Shown: piece by piece, positions 35,601 to 47,900 of the stretch
Position numbering within the stretch: the stretch's first letter is position 1
Layout of the letters: each line of letters begins with the position of its first letter
NCBI GenBank assembly: GCA_036345935.2
Contig: JADWOT020000003.1
Location: 21,222,509 to 21,286,508, forward strand
From: Taenia hydatigena
Taxonomy: Eukaryota; Platyhelminthes; Cestoda; Cyclophyllidea; Taeniidae
DNA: 64,000 bases
Direction: 5' to 3'
Program-made: the position numbers and the translations under genes
Notes under the pieces: model-generated
What the model was told of the DNA's origin: nothing
Database searches by the model: none
What the model saw: only the letters and a program-made list of their open reading frames with translations

Positions 35601-38600
35601 TACTTCTCTCTCTCCTCTCATGCTCACATTTGAGTACGTTCTTCAACGAATCACCATCTTCCCATGTCGAGCTTTGGGCCCTCGGACAGTGCATTTTGTT
35701 CCTCCTCGGTAGGTAGCCGTGATGCCCTAACCAATGAAAGCAGACCAATTCTTGACATCGCCTTGCCTTCCTCTGCTGCTTCTTCTCCTCCCTCCCTGAG
35801 GTCAGGATTTTGAGGAGGAGATTGCATACACTGGAGAATTAATTGGCATTCCTCAAAAGGTAGTGGAGACGCAGTTTGTGTGGTCAAGAACACAATGTGC
35901 ATGATCTACTACCTCACAGTGCTCAACAGTAAGTCAAACAGTTGTCTTGACGACGTGGGCAAGCATGTGGCACAAGGCACGTAGATGCTGTGGGCGCAGC
36001 AGTGCAGCTTGCATTATCCACACCACCATTGGTGCTTAAGCAGAGGCAACCTCGAGTGGTCGAGAACGTTAACTTACTTCTGGGTTTGAGCATGACATTT
36101 GTCGTCTTTCCTTCTGGACTACAGTTGAGTGATGGGTAAGGGTTCCAACAAGGTGTAGGATGGGATGTGGGGGAGGATGAGTGAGTGCGGCATCACTTGG
36201 GATTTGTCAAACCTCCAACAACAGGATGTCTACCTACAATTTCTAAGTAGACAAGACGGAGGACGGGCGCCAATGTCGACAGTTGGTGGCTTCCAATCGA
36301 GAGCACTCCGATCTCACGTTCGACCACGGTCGCGATGCTGGTGTCATGGAGCTCATCGCCTGCTCTGTCTACCCATCTGCACTTTCGTGGTCTCGGTTGC
36401 CCCCAGAATACTGCGCCTTGCAAAGTTTGAAGGGGTAAAGTGGGAGCCACAGCAAATAATCACCATGTAGATGTTTATTCCCTAAACTTCACCGCTATTT
36501 CACTTGCATGAATAACGCAGAATTGCAACTTTCTGGACTAACAAGGAATGCAACCTCGTAGTGGTGACGGCGAACTGATTGATTAGTCGTTAGCATTTGC
36601 ATCACATGTTGGGCGATTAGTTGCAGATCTCCTGATCTCCACACCTTATTTATATTGGTGTTTACTGCTTCAAGGAGCTTTGCTGGCATTCGCCATAAAG
36701 CATGAGGCATTTGGGGGAAAGTGTTCTCGTCCTCCTCATAACAACCACCTTTACTTCCCACTGAACCGCGTAACACGTTTGTAGTCGCCGTGGTGGATGC
36801 ACTTGATAGTGGCTTGGGTCGACCTGCGGACTGCCACATCGGTAAACTCTCGGTTGACAGATAGCACAGTCAAACTGTCGTCGTGTCGGGTGACGTTGGA
36901 AGGTATTTGGTAACTGTGCTGGTGGCAGGCGTCTCTATTTGTTATACAACTGAAGTACTGGATGGAGGTGGCAATCTTCGCACCGTTGAGCTCTCCTCCA
37001 TTGAGAGCAATGGGTGCAATTCCTCTCGTTGTTTTGGCCCCCTCACTTCACTTCTATTCGTTTAGTAGCGCTACGAGTAGTCAGGCGAATGTCGTGGTAG
37101 CGGTACTGTAGGTCTTGATGAAGGGGAAGAGAAGTCTGTATTGCTTGAGTGATTGTGAAATTCTTTTATCAGGCAGATGTGGAAAACAGTAGTAATAAAT
37201 TGCATGGTTATTAGGTGAGTGAATTTAGGAGGGCCGCGCGACCTCTTTGCCCCACATTAACTGCATGGTGAAATACACGTTCACGGTTCATTTGTGACAC
37301 TCACAGTAGTCAAGGCAATGTAGGACACGATAAATTTTTGTGTCTCGACCGCGGTTGCTGCTGGCGGTGCTACTTCTGCTTCAACTCCATCTCTCCTTGT
37401 CACAAGATTTTCAAAGTCGAAACGAAATATTATAAAGACGGTGAGTGTGTTAGTAGGTGGAGGATTACACTGCTAAATTACTGTGAACTAACCTACACCT
37501 GTGAAATGCACTCGTTGGAGAGTAGTTGGAGGCAGAGAAGTGAAAGATGGGACAAACGTAAGATGTCACCGCTCGGCTACTCCTCTTCAATGAGTGCTAC
37601 CACTGCCATTAAGATGCCGAAGCAGTGACTTCGCAGAAACCAAAGGGAAGCATGTGAATGCCAATAAATGGCCGACTGTTGCAGTAAGGCGTTGCAACCA
37701 CACCGTGCACCGTATGCAGGCGATGACAGACAGAAGGAATAGGTGCGGTTGTAAGAAAATCTAAGTGAATGTTCTACCTCCTCTGAATAGTCGATATAGA
37801 TGGAAGGCAAAGGGGAATTTTAATGCCTTCCATTTACGCCACGCTCCAACTATTTAACCTGAGACCGGCGTTACCAGCGTGTGACAAGTGACCTTCATCA
37901 GGTCACAACAACAACAACAACAGCAAGCCCCACCAACGCGTGCATGAGATGCCTTGGGTGTTCCCGGATTGAGGTTAATTGCATTTCTACTCTTTGAGCA
38001 GCAGCAGCAGCGGTGGTGGTTGACTTGATCAAAGTGTTTGCCACGTTGGATCTAGGACTGTGGTGCGAACTTCCTTCTGGCATCCTGGTGGTTCATGTGT
38101 TAGGCGACTACTGAAGCGGATTATCATCTGTTTGGTATTGTGTTGTTGACAGTGGCCGTGTGTCAGCAAAGTGTGTGCTGCTCACAACAACTCTACTTAA
38201 GCGAAAATGCAAGTCGACTTAAATGTGATGTTCAGCAGTGACTGTGACGTAGCACGTGGCTGAGTAACAGTAGTGCAAATTTTCCCCATCGTCAGTTAAT
38301 TAAAAGCGGTGATGTGTGTTTCTCTTTTTATGAGGTTGGGAGCAAAGTTGGGCTTTATTCACCTCGATCACTTTCTCTTGCTGTTATCGACGTGGTGAAT
38401 GCATCGACATCCGCTTGATGGCACAATAACGTCTTCAACACTGCTTCTCGTTCTGGCCTTCTTTTTGAACGGTCATTTTTTACTTTCCACTACATCTCTG
38501 CCTTGAAGCTTATCTATCCCACTGTGAATAGATGTGACATCTAAACTGTCCGATCTAGTCACCACTGTCCACCATGTTGTTGAAATGCATAGACGTCAAC

Positions 38601-40137
38601 ATACTAACCAGGCTGTTGGAACTAACTCTTGCCTGTGCAGACAACAGCTGACATCCTTGAAGTCAGTTGAACTATTCGAGCTATGACGTGCCTCCGATTC
38701 CATGTTGGTCATTGCAACAGGCGAAACCAATGGCACAGTCGCCCAAATCGATAGTATCAACGCTGACGCAACTAGAGGTGGCCAAACTGGCGTTACCTCA
38801 GGACCGGGTACGACAGTGTTATTGAATCAAGCCAGTGGAATAGTTCAGGGTCCGCGATTTATAGGTGCTACACTTGTATACAGGGAACTAGTGTTGTCCT
38901 CCACGCAGTTTAGCGTTCATTCCTGTAACATGGACACCTTGAGTCGACCACTCCACCGTCGTAGCACTGAGGACCATGCCTTATGCAACGATTTCATTAG
39001 AAAGCCCTTTTTGACAATGTGAGTAAAAGAGGCTGAAAGAGTCAATACTGCTGCCACTACTACTATTATTATTACTACTACTACTACTACTACTACTTGT
39101 CCACTAGAAAAGCGAGTTGGTAAAAATGCTCACTCTGGACACTGCCACCGTCAGTGCTGCATCCGATCTCCAGTCCTTCGTGTCATTCGCCGCCCATTTT
39201 TGGTGGTAGACAAACCTCTTCCAAATGGGAGTCCATCTCACCAGTTGGAGAACGTCGCCCCATCTTCACCCATTCGGTTGTGCTTTGATGGAAGACATAA
39301 GTGCCATCGGTTTGGACTGACATAGGAGGTGTTCTTATGATCCCTCGATGTTTGGGCAGACAAATGTACGAGCCTAACTGACCACCAGGATTGAGGGACA
39401 AATCCGCCGTCTGCAGTCGATGCAATATCTGCCATTTGGCCAAGTTGTGTGTTTACATTTTTGTCGAAACCATTTCTACTGACAAAAGTGTAAAACATAT
39501 TGAAGTTTTTTATTAACAGAAATCGTAACATTGGCGATCAGTATGCCGTTGCCAGAGTATCATGACCTCTTCTCCTGTCGCGCAGAAGTCATTTACGTGG
39601 ATTACAATAAGTTGACTTAGATGCCAGTGCGTTAGTTAGGCATTCGGGAAGGGCTGAGGCCGCTACATTCGCGACGACGGTAAGAAACCCACTTTTGAAG
39701 AACATAAGCCCTAATGCTCCAAGTCCAACATCATCCTTAAATGCCACAGAAGGAGGGCATTGAGATTGGGAAGTGTGGAGAACAACTGCTAACGTGGATG
39801 GAAGCTTCTGGCGATGAATTGCCATGCCGTCGGTTTGAGGGGACAGGAGGGCTACCGTCGTGGCTCCGATGCCACGATACTTGGTGGAAATACAATTTTC
39901 AGCCTTAAGTGTCCGTCTAGCAGTATGATTACTAGATGACAGTACTGCCCTTCTTTCTGCTTACAACTCTTCTACACCATCGCGTCCTCTTACACCCTCA
40001 GGTACCAATTCGGCAACTATAAGGAGATAAAGTGACTAAAAGCTAATTTAGGGTAGCTCCAGTTGTGCAACCAGGCGAGAAATGGAAGTGTGGATACATA
40101 GAATGCTTTCGCAAGTGATGGGTCAGATTTATAATTG
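32695..40137. other. Upstream part of unit A: coding-like blocks, no resolved gene
   Basis: No open frame exceeds about 125 codons, but this stretch is GC-richer than the gene-poor flanks and several frames look protein-like. On the minus strand these are 33487-33858 (with HSQLSIFEVEGGVFANNESG), 36495-36839 (with PHALWRMPAKLLEAVNTNIN), 37577-37810, 37898-38083, 39183-39443 and 39589-39825. On the plus strand 35431-35709 ends in WALGQCILFLL at a GTAGGT donor. This could be one many-exon gene upstream of SLC13 on the minus strand, or a decayed gene. I could not chain it convincingly or name a family. Confidence 0.35.
39056..39097 (+). repeat. (ACT)n/(ATT)n trinucleotide tract, copy A
   Basis: About fourteen trinucleotide units, mostly ACT with an ATT run inside. 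The same tract recurs at 51328-51369 in unit B with no length difference visible. Confidence 0.9.
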
Positions 40138-40991
40138 TGCCTCATCCACTGTTTCATTACGAATGCAAGTTTACCTAGAGCAAAAGACGCAACGTGCAAC
40201 AGCACCGGTGGCCATGTGATGTGCCAATGCTTGGCGTGTTGTCAGCACCTCCAATGAGATGCCTCAAAGCAACATTTTTTGCCAAACCTGGCATCCATTT
40301 GCAGATTTCGATTCAGCACCGTGTTGTTGTGCCATCCTATTCACACAGATGGGATGCTCTACGCGTCTTCGGAGAGAACTACCTGACTTACATCAAGCCT
40401 GAATGCCCAAGCCAGATGCCACGCTAAAGTAGAGGGGTGTAGTCTTGAGTGTATGCTGCTCAAGTTGCGTTTTCAAACTCCCTCCATCATCTCGAGCAAT
40501 GACCACATCAAGAACATATTTGATGAAATCTAATCTATGCCTTCAATAGGCACCTGCAAGTTTGCCTCACCCGTAGGTGCGATGCACTACTGTGGCAAAT
40601 GGAAGCTTTCTTGAAGACAGAAAAAGTCATTTTACCAGAACAGAAATTGTATCGCAGACGTACAAAAGGTGCAGAGCCTAAAGTGCCCGCAAAACCAAAA
40701 TGAAGAGTTGAGGGAACGCCCAAGGTATTGCACCCTTCCCTTCTCCATTCAAGCGTCGTTCCCGACGCTGCCCTTGGTCAATCTCCTGCGCTGACCAAAA
40801 GAGCATTGCCGAAGGTATGAGAAAAGCACAAACCATCCAATCCACTTTACCAACGGTCCAATTGACGTGCGACACAGAAAGTGTCTGAAGGTATCGTCGC
40901 CAATGCGTCCTGCCGATTCCAGTGCATATGGCGTTTTGCCCTACTTGGAACTGTGGGACAAAAATGGGGAATATGCCGGCTACATTACAAG
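40138..40991. other. Unique spacer between duplication units
   Basis: These 854 bp separate unit A from unit B. The first 50 bp or so still resemble sequence beyond unit B (around 52453-52500, for example CCTCATCCACTGTTTC) but are much more diverged than the units. The last part, 40849-40990, has a plus-strand frame reading VSSPMRPADSSAYGVLPYLE and continuing to the unit B edge. It looks protein-like but is unidentified. Confidence 0.6.
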
Positions 40992-41133
40992 TGTAGGGGA
41001 AGGAAATGAGTGTAGCGACGACTCATGTACGAAATGGAGAACTACCAGGAACAGGGAGGGAACATCAAAAAGGACGACCCCTTACACCTCCATTTACAGG
41101 GAAGGGGCACACACAAACACGTAGTCGACAATG

Positions 41134-43412
41134 CTACAGACTAGGAGTGGGGAGGGCAGTGGTCGCATTCATCAGACCGGTAGTTGCATTGACGACATTA
41201 CGAACAGCCCAATCGGGAAATACGTTCAAATTGAAGATTGGCACACCGTACGTGACGGTGGAGCATGTGACCACCAGAATACCAGCAACAGCCACGAAAG
41301 ATCCCGCAAAGATCTGCACATTCACAAAAGCCAAATGAGTAATCTGTGCACACATAACATGCATGAAAAGCATTGAAGATGACCAACCATCTGGTTGATG
41401 TTGATGCGACCCTTGCTGTAGACGATAGCGTTAGCCGGAGTTCCTGCCGGCAGTATGAATGCCATGCTAGCGGCGATTGTCACCGGTAGTCCGAGGTAGT
41501 ACGGGTGGATCTCAAGATTCTCACACTTGGTGAAAAGACAAAGCAATGCAAAGGTGGTCGCCAAAGTGACAGAGGGCACCAAATCAAACCTACCAATTGG
41601 AACATAATGGGCAGAAGCACCGTCGCGGTGGCCGCGTTAGCAACGAACGTGGTCATAACAGTGGACAGAAGGCTGAACACCAAAATGAGCACAAACAGTG
41701 GAAGGGACTTCAGACCCAACATGTACTGACCTACGAGGGTCGAGAGACCAGAGAGCTACAACAAACAACGCCGATGCAAGGTAACCTCAACGTCCACGAG
41801 GACCGTCAGCAGAGCATCAAAAAAGCGAAAAGCAGGACTTACACTGCAGATCTCGGAGAGACAGAAACCACCACCAATAAGAAAAAGAACCTGCCACGGA
41901 CAACGCGATTGAGCCACCTTCCAAGGCAGGACCGTCTCGTAGGCATCAATTGGCGGCTCTGCAACATACCATCATGACGCATACAAAGCAATACCCATCA
42001 AACGTGATGCCCCCTCCAACCCTAACCATCGAACACGATGTGTCAATAGGTGGGTAAACATACCATCAGAACGTCTTTTGCGGAAGGGGTTGTGTGCGGG
42101 CCAGACGCAAACAAGAATGGTGCCCAGAAGAGCTGGCTGAGTGTCGGTTGTCAGTCTGGAGGAAGGAGAGAATCTCGTCAACCGTCGCTAAACACCCATC
42201 AAGACCCCAGCCATGCAACACAACTCACTCGATTCGCTTGCCGTTGGAACCAATTTTGAATGGAACAATAGCTGACCAACCATCGACACCGGGTTTGCGA
42301 GAGATCCAGAGTAGAATGACCAGAGCCAGTATACCCATGGCTGAGCCATCTGCCCATCTAAAAGCAGGAGAAGGCAATGAATGCTCCACCAAAGGCACAA
42401 TAAAAAGTCTGCGTGTTCGGAAGCGCCTAGCTCACCCAACCGGACCTAGAGCCCTCTTCTCCTCCTCCAAGATTTGCCGAATAGCCACTTCACGCGACTT
42501 GTCGCGACCACGACAAGTGAAGAACTTCCTGTGATAAGTGCAGCAAAACCATTTCAACGTGAGCAATACTTGGACACGCATCAAGCAAGCAGGTGTTAGG
42601 CGTGAGCATACTTTGGACCGATGAAAACGATGCCGAGAATGGCCCAAACACAGATCAGAAGAATGAGTGAGAGCGGCATGCCGTAGGCCGCCCACGAACC
42701 GAAGGTGAGTCCAGTATCGCTACCATAGCGACTACAAACACACAAATATCAACTTAGAAAACAGGCAGAACACGACAGAAGTGCGCACGCAACTTACTCG
42801 CTAACGAGACCGAATAGGACGACGTTAGTAGGTGTGCCGATAACAGTGCCCATACCACCACAGCTGGAGGCGAAGGCAATGCCGAGAGAGAAGCAGCAGC
42901 CTAACTTCTGGAAATCGTCTGCATCCTCAACACCACTGAACTCGATTGTGACGCCGTCGTCGCGAAGAGCAACGCCCTCTTCCACATCTGAACAAAAAAG
43001 CAAAAACCACACTTTCGAGACATCTGGAATGCACCGAAAGGTGATTGGGCGACACGCAATGCAACACTACATCGATTTCCAATTCACCAAAATGTTCTTG
43101 TTTACGGACACGTGGCGCATCATCACCCAATCAGACAAAAAGAAGCAACCAATTCAACGGCTTTAATTCTATGCCAATCAATGAAGTAACATCTTGCTAA
43201 TCACAATTTCAACACTAAATCCCTTCTCTACGCAGAAGCATACTCACAGAAGTAGAAGCACACGTCAACATCAACAACAACAACAACTTCAACGAAAAGG
43301 GAACTCACCATGTTTCTCTGAAAAGTAAACCCAAAATAGCCATGAAAGTAAGAGTACTGTAACTCCACATACCCTTTCAATCACACAACTCAAACGTGGT
43401 AAATCTCCCTTC

Positions 43413-43470
<58 letters not shown>

Positions 43471-44307
43471 CGGATTAGCCACCCTCACTTACGCTCAAAT
43501 TCGTGACCATTACCACAAGAAAAGGAGAGCAGGGCATCACTCACTCGGTTTCAACGCCTCCAAACGTGACATCAGGGCCTCCACGATGGTGAGCATCATG
43601 ATGGTTGCAGCCGCGTTACTCATCCACATGGACAGGAACCACGTCGGCAGCATTAGACCCAGGAGGAGACTAAAATAACCCATTTCGGTGATTGCAAACG
43701 TGCACTTTCAGTCACGAGGACGAAGAGCAGAGAAGGAATGCACAACTCACAGTCTGGGATCACCACCCATAATTCTGATTACGGCAGCACCGATACGACG
43801 ATGAATATTGCGATGCTCCGCAGCCACCGCCAAGAAGGCACCGTGAATGAAGAGCATGATGGCATCCTAAAGTCACCACAACCACAACAACAATAACAAT
43901 AACAGAACGCATCCAATCCACCTTACAAGAAGAGATGCTTTTAGCGAAATGAAGCACTCACGCGCATATACGCACCACAAGCCACCTTGGAGGCAACAAT
44001 ACCCATCAGAGGTCCCATCAGAAGCGGCAGCATAGCTGTGACGTAGATGGAGATGCACTCTGTTATCCAATAGCCGGCCATCAAGAAGAGCGTGTACGCT
44101 CCCTTCGCCTCCTGTAAGCATGGCACAATACGGCAAATACTTGCCAAATAACTTCCACCAAATAACCTCACCCATGCGAGTACAAGTACGACGACTTACG
44201 GATGTTGGGTAGACGATGAGGATGGGACTCAGAATGATGGGGAAGAGGAGGGTAAAGAGGAGCTTCTTGTAGGTTAGAACCCACTCCAACCACTTTGGTA
44301 GATTCAT
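41134..44307 (-). CDS. SLC13-family sodium/dicarboxylate cotransporter, copy B
   Basis: This is the paralogue of the copy A transporter and has the same predicted reaction and location. Exons from the 5' end: 44200-44307, 43962-44111, 43751-43866, 43545-43669, 43309-43317, 42798-42987, 42612-42731, 42436-42528, 42229-42357, 42064-42155, 41843-41958, 41594-41755, 41388-41525, 41134-41343. That gives 14 exons and 585 aa, because copy A exons 6 and 7 are one exon here. Residues 179-194 (DDGVTIEFSGVEDADD) replace a 33-residue segment of copy A; its last dozen residues align with the end of that segment (VTV/VTI and ADD shared). I saw no other amino-acid difference. Differences at 42045, 42374, 43017 and 43360 fall in introns. 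SNA and VANA replace the usual SNT motifs, as in copy A. The frame is fully open, so this is not an obvious pseudogene. Confidence 0.93.
43416..43469 (+). repeat. (TG)27 microsatellite in SLC13 copy B intron
   Basis: The same intronic tract as in copy A, seven units longer. Confidence 0.95.
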
Positions 44308-44510
44308 TGTGAGGTCCTTCCTGCAATGAAATGCACAACAATGAAACCACGACACACGTGTCCAACAAATGACCCTGACGATAAAAACGATTAGGGATGG
44401 ATATTGGTCGAACCTTCACTGTGAACCACGAAGTCAGACACACGAAGAAACGACCAACAAACACGCGCAAGGAACGAGAATTAGTAACTGTTCTTCGAAT
44501 GGCAGTTGGT

Positions 44511-44657
44511 TTATAATATCCACCAGCCAATGAGGAGCAGATGTGTCAGCCTATCCTCTGACAGCATACTGGTCGCCTTGATGCGTCTGCGCCAATCAGC
44601 GTTGAGAGTTACCGTGCTGGTAGTGTGGCCGCACGTGTAAATGTGCGTATGTGCATG

Positions 44658-44696
<39 letters not shown>

Positions 44697-44966
44697 ACGC
44701 ACTTTGGAGTCACCTTTTTCGCCTGATTGAGTGGCTCATCGTGCGAGACTTGCAGTGAGGCGAGAGGGCATAACCAGTGATCATAAATAGCAAATTGACT
44801 TGTGGGAGAATTACGGTGCTTCGATGTGCGCGTGTGCATGCGTACCTCATGCCATGTGAATCTGGCGACGTCGATTAGGCGGATGCGACGTCGTTCTGGA
44901 AATAGGAGCATTGCCAAATGCTTCCCCATTGACTCAATCACGTTGCACACCAAGCAGAAGGGAGGG
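44511..44966 (-). CDS. Candidate 3'-terminal exons of an unidentified gene, copy B
   Basis: This is the unit B equivalent of the copy A candidate at 32247-32694: 44846-44966, 44714-44748 and 44511-44616, ending in TAA 204 bp before the SLC13 copy B start. It reads the same apart from a Cys-to-Ser change at the first residue of the 35-nt block and a change in the first block. Two near-identical copies add no independent evidence that it is coding. Confidence 0.26.
44660..44695 (+). repeat. (TG)18 microsatellite, copy B
   Basis: An uninterrupted TG tract equivalent to the shorter, interrupted one at 32396-32422 in unit A. Confidence 0.9.
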
Positions 44967-47900
44967 CTTAAAACAGGAATTGGGGAATTGTGAGGCACAT
45001 TGGACGAAGTGCTGCACCACCTCTGTGTTTTGTGGCATTGGTTGTCGAGTTTAAGTAGGAAGAGGCGAAATGATGTTTGCGACAGCAGAACCTAGGCTTT
45101 GTCCATTGGAGGAGCACAAGCAGTTGGCAGGTTCCTTCACATGCTTCAGTGTTATGAGCAAAACCCTAGGAACTAAACCATGAAGGGATGAAGTTAACCG
45201 TGGCGTCTTCCGTTGTGGCTCGTCGTGGTGGCCACAAAGCAACGCTGTTGTTACTGTGATATATCAGGAGATCGTAACTTGTATGCATTATTGTTTGTCC
45301 AAACAACCAACAGTCCTCACTTTTAAGCCCTCCTCACGCCGAGAGTTGTGTGCTTTTAGCCCAAATGTTGCAATGAATCGCTATAATACTGAAGGAGTTC
45401 GGTTGAAATTTTGCCAACTACGAGAGTCGTAACGTTGCCAAGACTCGGGTAAATACACAAAGCAGAGGTGGTACGTGTGTTCAATTTCCACTTGCGATCA
45501 CGTAGCTGAGCAGAGGCATCTCACTGTAGGTCTCAAATACACATAAATTTGCGCCAAAATGCATACAATGAAGCTGGAAGTCAAATATGCGCACCAGTGA
45601 CCTCTAATGAGGACTTTCACGAGTTCCACCAAGGCACAAGCCCAGAGTATAGGGCCTGTCTTGCTCCCGTGCTAGTGCAGGCGTAACTGGTACAACAATT
45701 GGACGAATTAGAGAATAGAAGCGACCTTCGGTTGGTGCCGGCCACTTATGTCGCGTATTCACTTCAGACAGTGAGTTTTGGTGCTTCCTTCGAAACCGGT
45801 AACATGCTGTGCCTCCGTCCAATGTAAACAGAGCCGACACACTTCTCGTAAGCATTGCAATAACACACCCGATTCATTGTTTGCAAATACACCACCTTCT
45901 ACTTCGAAGATTGACAGTTGGCTGTGCGTAATCGACACTGCGTCCTGCAAATGCCATCTCACTTCCGTGTCCTGGACGCGAAACCCACTGCAGGTGCTCG
46001 TGACAATTGGTGAACAAGGGGATGGAGACTGACCGGAGGAAAAAACCCACCTTGATGTTTCCAATGCAGAGAGCATTCGAAACCGATGCTTGTCGTCAGC
46101 GTCAGAGCTATTTTTTACCTTGGACCTCATTTACTAGTTGATGTGATTACAGGGCCTTGTCGTGATCGGCCAAAACAACACAACTACGTCGACAGCATCC
46201 CAAAGCTATTTTCACTGTGTTGGCCATCCAGCCTTGGATGTCCGTGTCGAATTTGGACGTTGAGGTGGGATCGAATGTGGCCTCCTCTCACCCCCCCTCA
46301 CCTCCCCTCCAATGACTCAGCGTGACAAACTAGGCGACCTAAACCCTGTCCTTGCGTTCAGCTGTTGGATTCACGTAGTGAGTTCAGGCCTGAGTTAACA
46401 ACAGTTGTGACAACAACGATGATCACTGTTAAATATTCAAACGTAAACAGCATTATTCTAGTTCAAAGCTTTGTTGTGGATTGCAGTATGCTTGAGCTGA
46501 AAATGAGGATGAGAATGGGTTGTTGAAGGATTCGTCTTCGTGAACGGTGATGGAGTTTGTAAACAGACAACCTTATTTGACGACTATCAAGGCGTTGGCT
46601 TTGGAAATGGTTCAATGACGTTGGTTAGTTGCTATGGCTGGAGGCGCGACATTACGATTGCAGCAATTGGACGAGTGGGTAGATCGGGCAACTTGCATTT
46701 GTGTAGTGGCTGTTATTGCCTCTCTGCTTCGGCAACTCGGCATGCCCTTTTCGAATGCTGCGTACTTTGACGAACTCAATGTGCAACCTGGATGGTGTCA
46801 ACGCGATTCGCACTACACCCTCTACCGACTCCCTCCATCATAGGATTTCAGGCATGATAGACAATGAAGTAGTGACTGCTTGACCAAGTTGTAACGAACA
46901 CTAACTGGAAAGACGGGCGCCTCAGAAGCCAGGGAAGTTGGGATGCTGCAGTGTTTCAGGAGGTCGATTGGTCAAATTCGGTGGTGCTTCGCAATGCTGC
47001 GTCTGTTAGCACCCAAAACCAAGGCATTAAACGATCTCTTTGGTGGTTAACATTCTCACAGTAGATGCTACAACTGGTGAGTTCTCACTCTTAGCGTGTA
47101 CTTTGCCCTCCCTCCACATGCTCCCACGAAGAAGGCCGTTGGTGATGCAGTTACAATTGCCGAGTCTCCTTCACTCACTTGTGTTCCATTAAATGCTTTG
47201 CATGAACCATACCTCGTCGTCCTACTGGATGGTTGTTCTCAGATGGAAGGACGAGATTGTTAACTAGGTCGAGCATCATGTCATCCTGTCAGCCGTCAAA
47301 GGTGCCATTTGAGGTTGTATTGTCAAGGCAGGGACGCGCACGTGTGGATTGAGACCAGCTCTACTAGTTCTGCGCAAGCAAACGTTGTCATGCCATTATT
47401 TTGTGCTGGTGGTGGTTGTTGATTCCAGATTTGGAGAAGTGTTGAATGTTATTGGTGCTTCCGGACGAACGTCCATACCACCAAACACGTGATGCTTCCA
47501 GTAATGCACAAACCATGCAGACTCAATCGTGGCACAGAATGCAGTAAAAGGTTGTCTGTTTGAGCATGAGACTGATGCATGTATGCGTGCCACTGTGGGA
47601 CTTGGAGACGGTACGAAGGGGAACGAATGGATGCACCACACAGAAACCACAAGATGTTGAGAGGAGAGTTGGTAAATGGGCGTCGAAGTACCCACTCTAG
47701 TCACCTCTTACTAAAGAAGTCGTGGTTTCGTCCTGTTGTGGAGGCAAAGCAGACAATGACCTTGCCAATACTGACATCACCCAGTGGGTCAAGCACTGTG
47801 TAGCAACTTTTGGGAACGAACATCCACTGTGCATGCGACATCGTGATACAATCCTTCCCACTGCATTCCAGCTACTTCTCTCTCTCCTCTCATGCTCACA

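Larger units (their letters stand above)
28618..40137. repeat. Tandem segmental duplication, unit A (11.5 kb)
   Basis: This segment matches 40992-52409 in the same orientation. The offset is 12374 at first, 12250 after a 124-bp block difference in the SLC13 gene, 12264 after a TG microsatellite, and 12272 after a second TG tract. Outside those places I noticed only about a dozen single-base differences (for example 28628, 29671, 30000, 30767, 31110, 32475). The unit carries the SLC13 gene from 142 bp past its stop through about 8 kb upstream of its start. It is GC-richer than the DNA on either side. Confidence 0.97.

Noticed and set aside
38702..39022. 106-codon plus-strand frame (repeated in unit B)
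   Set aside because: No recognisable motif and no matching splice sites; its recurrence only reflects the duplication.
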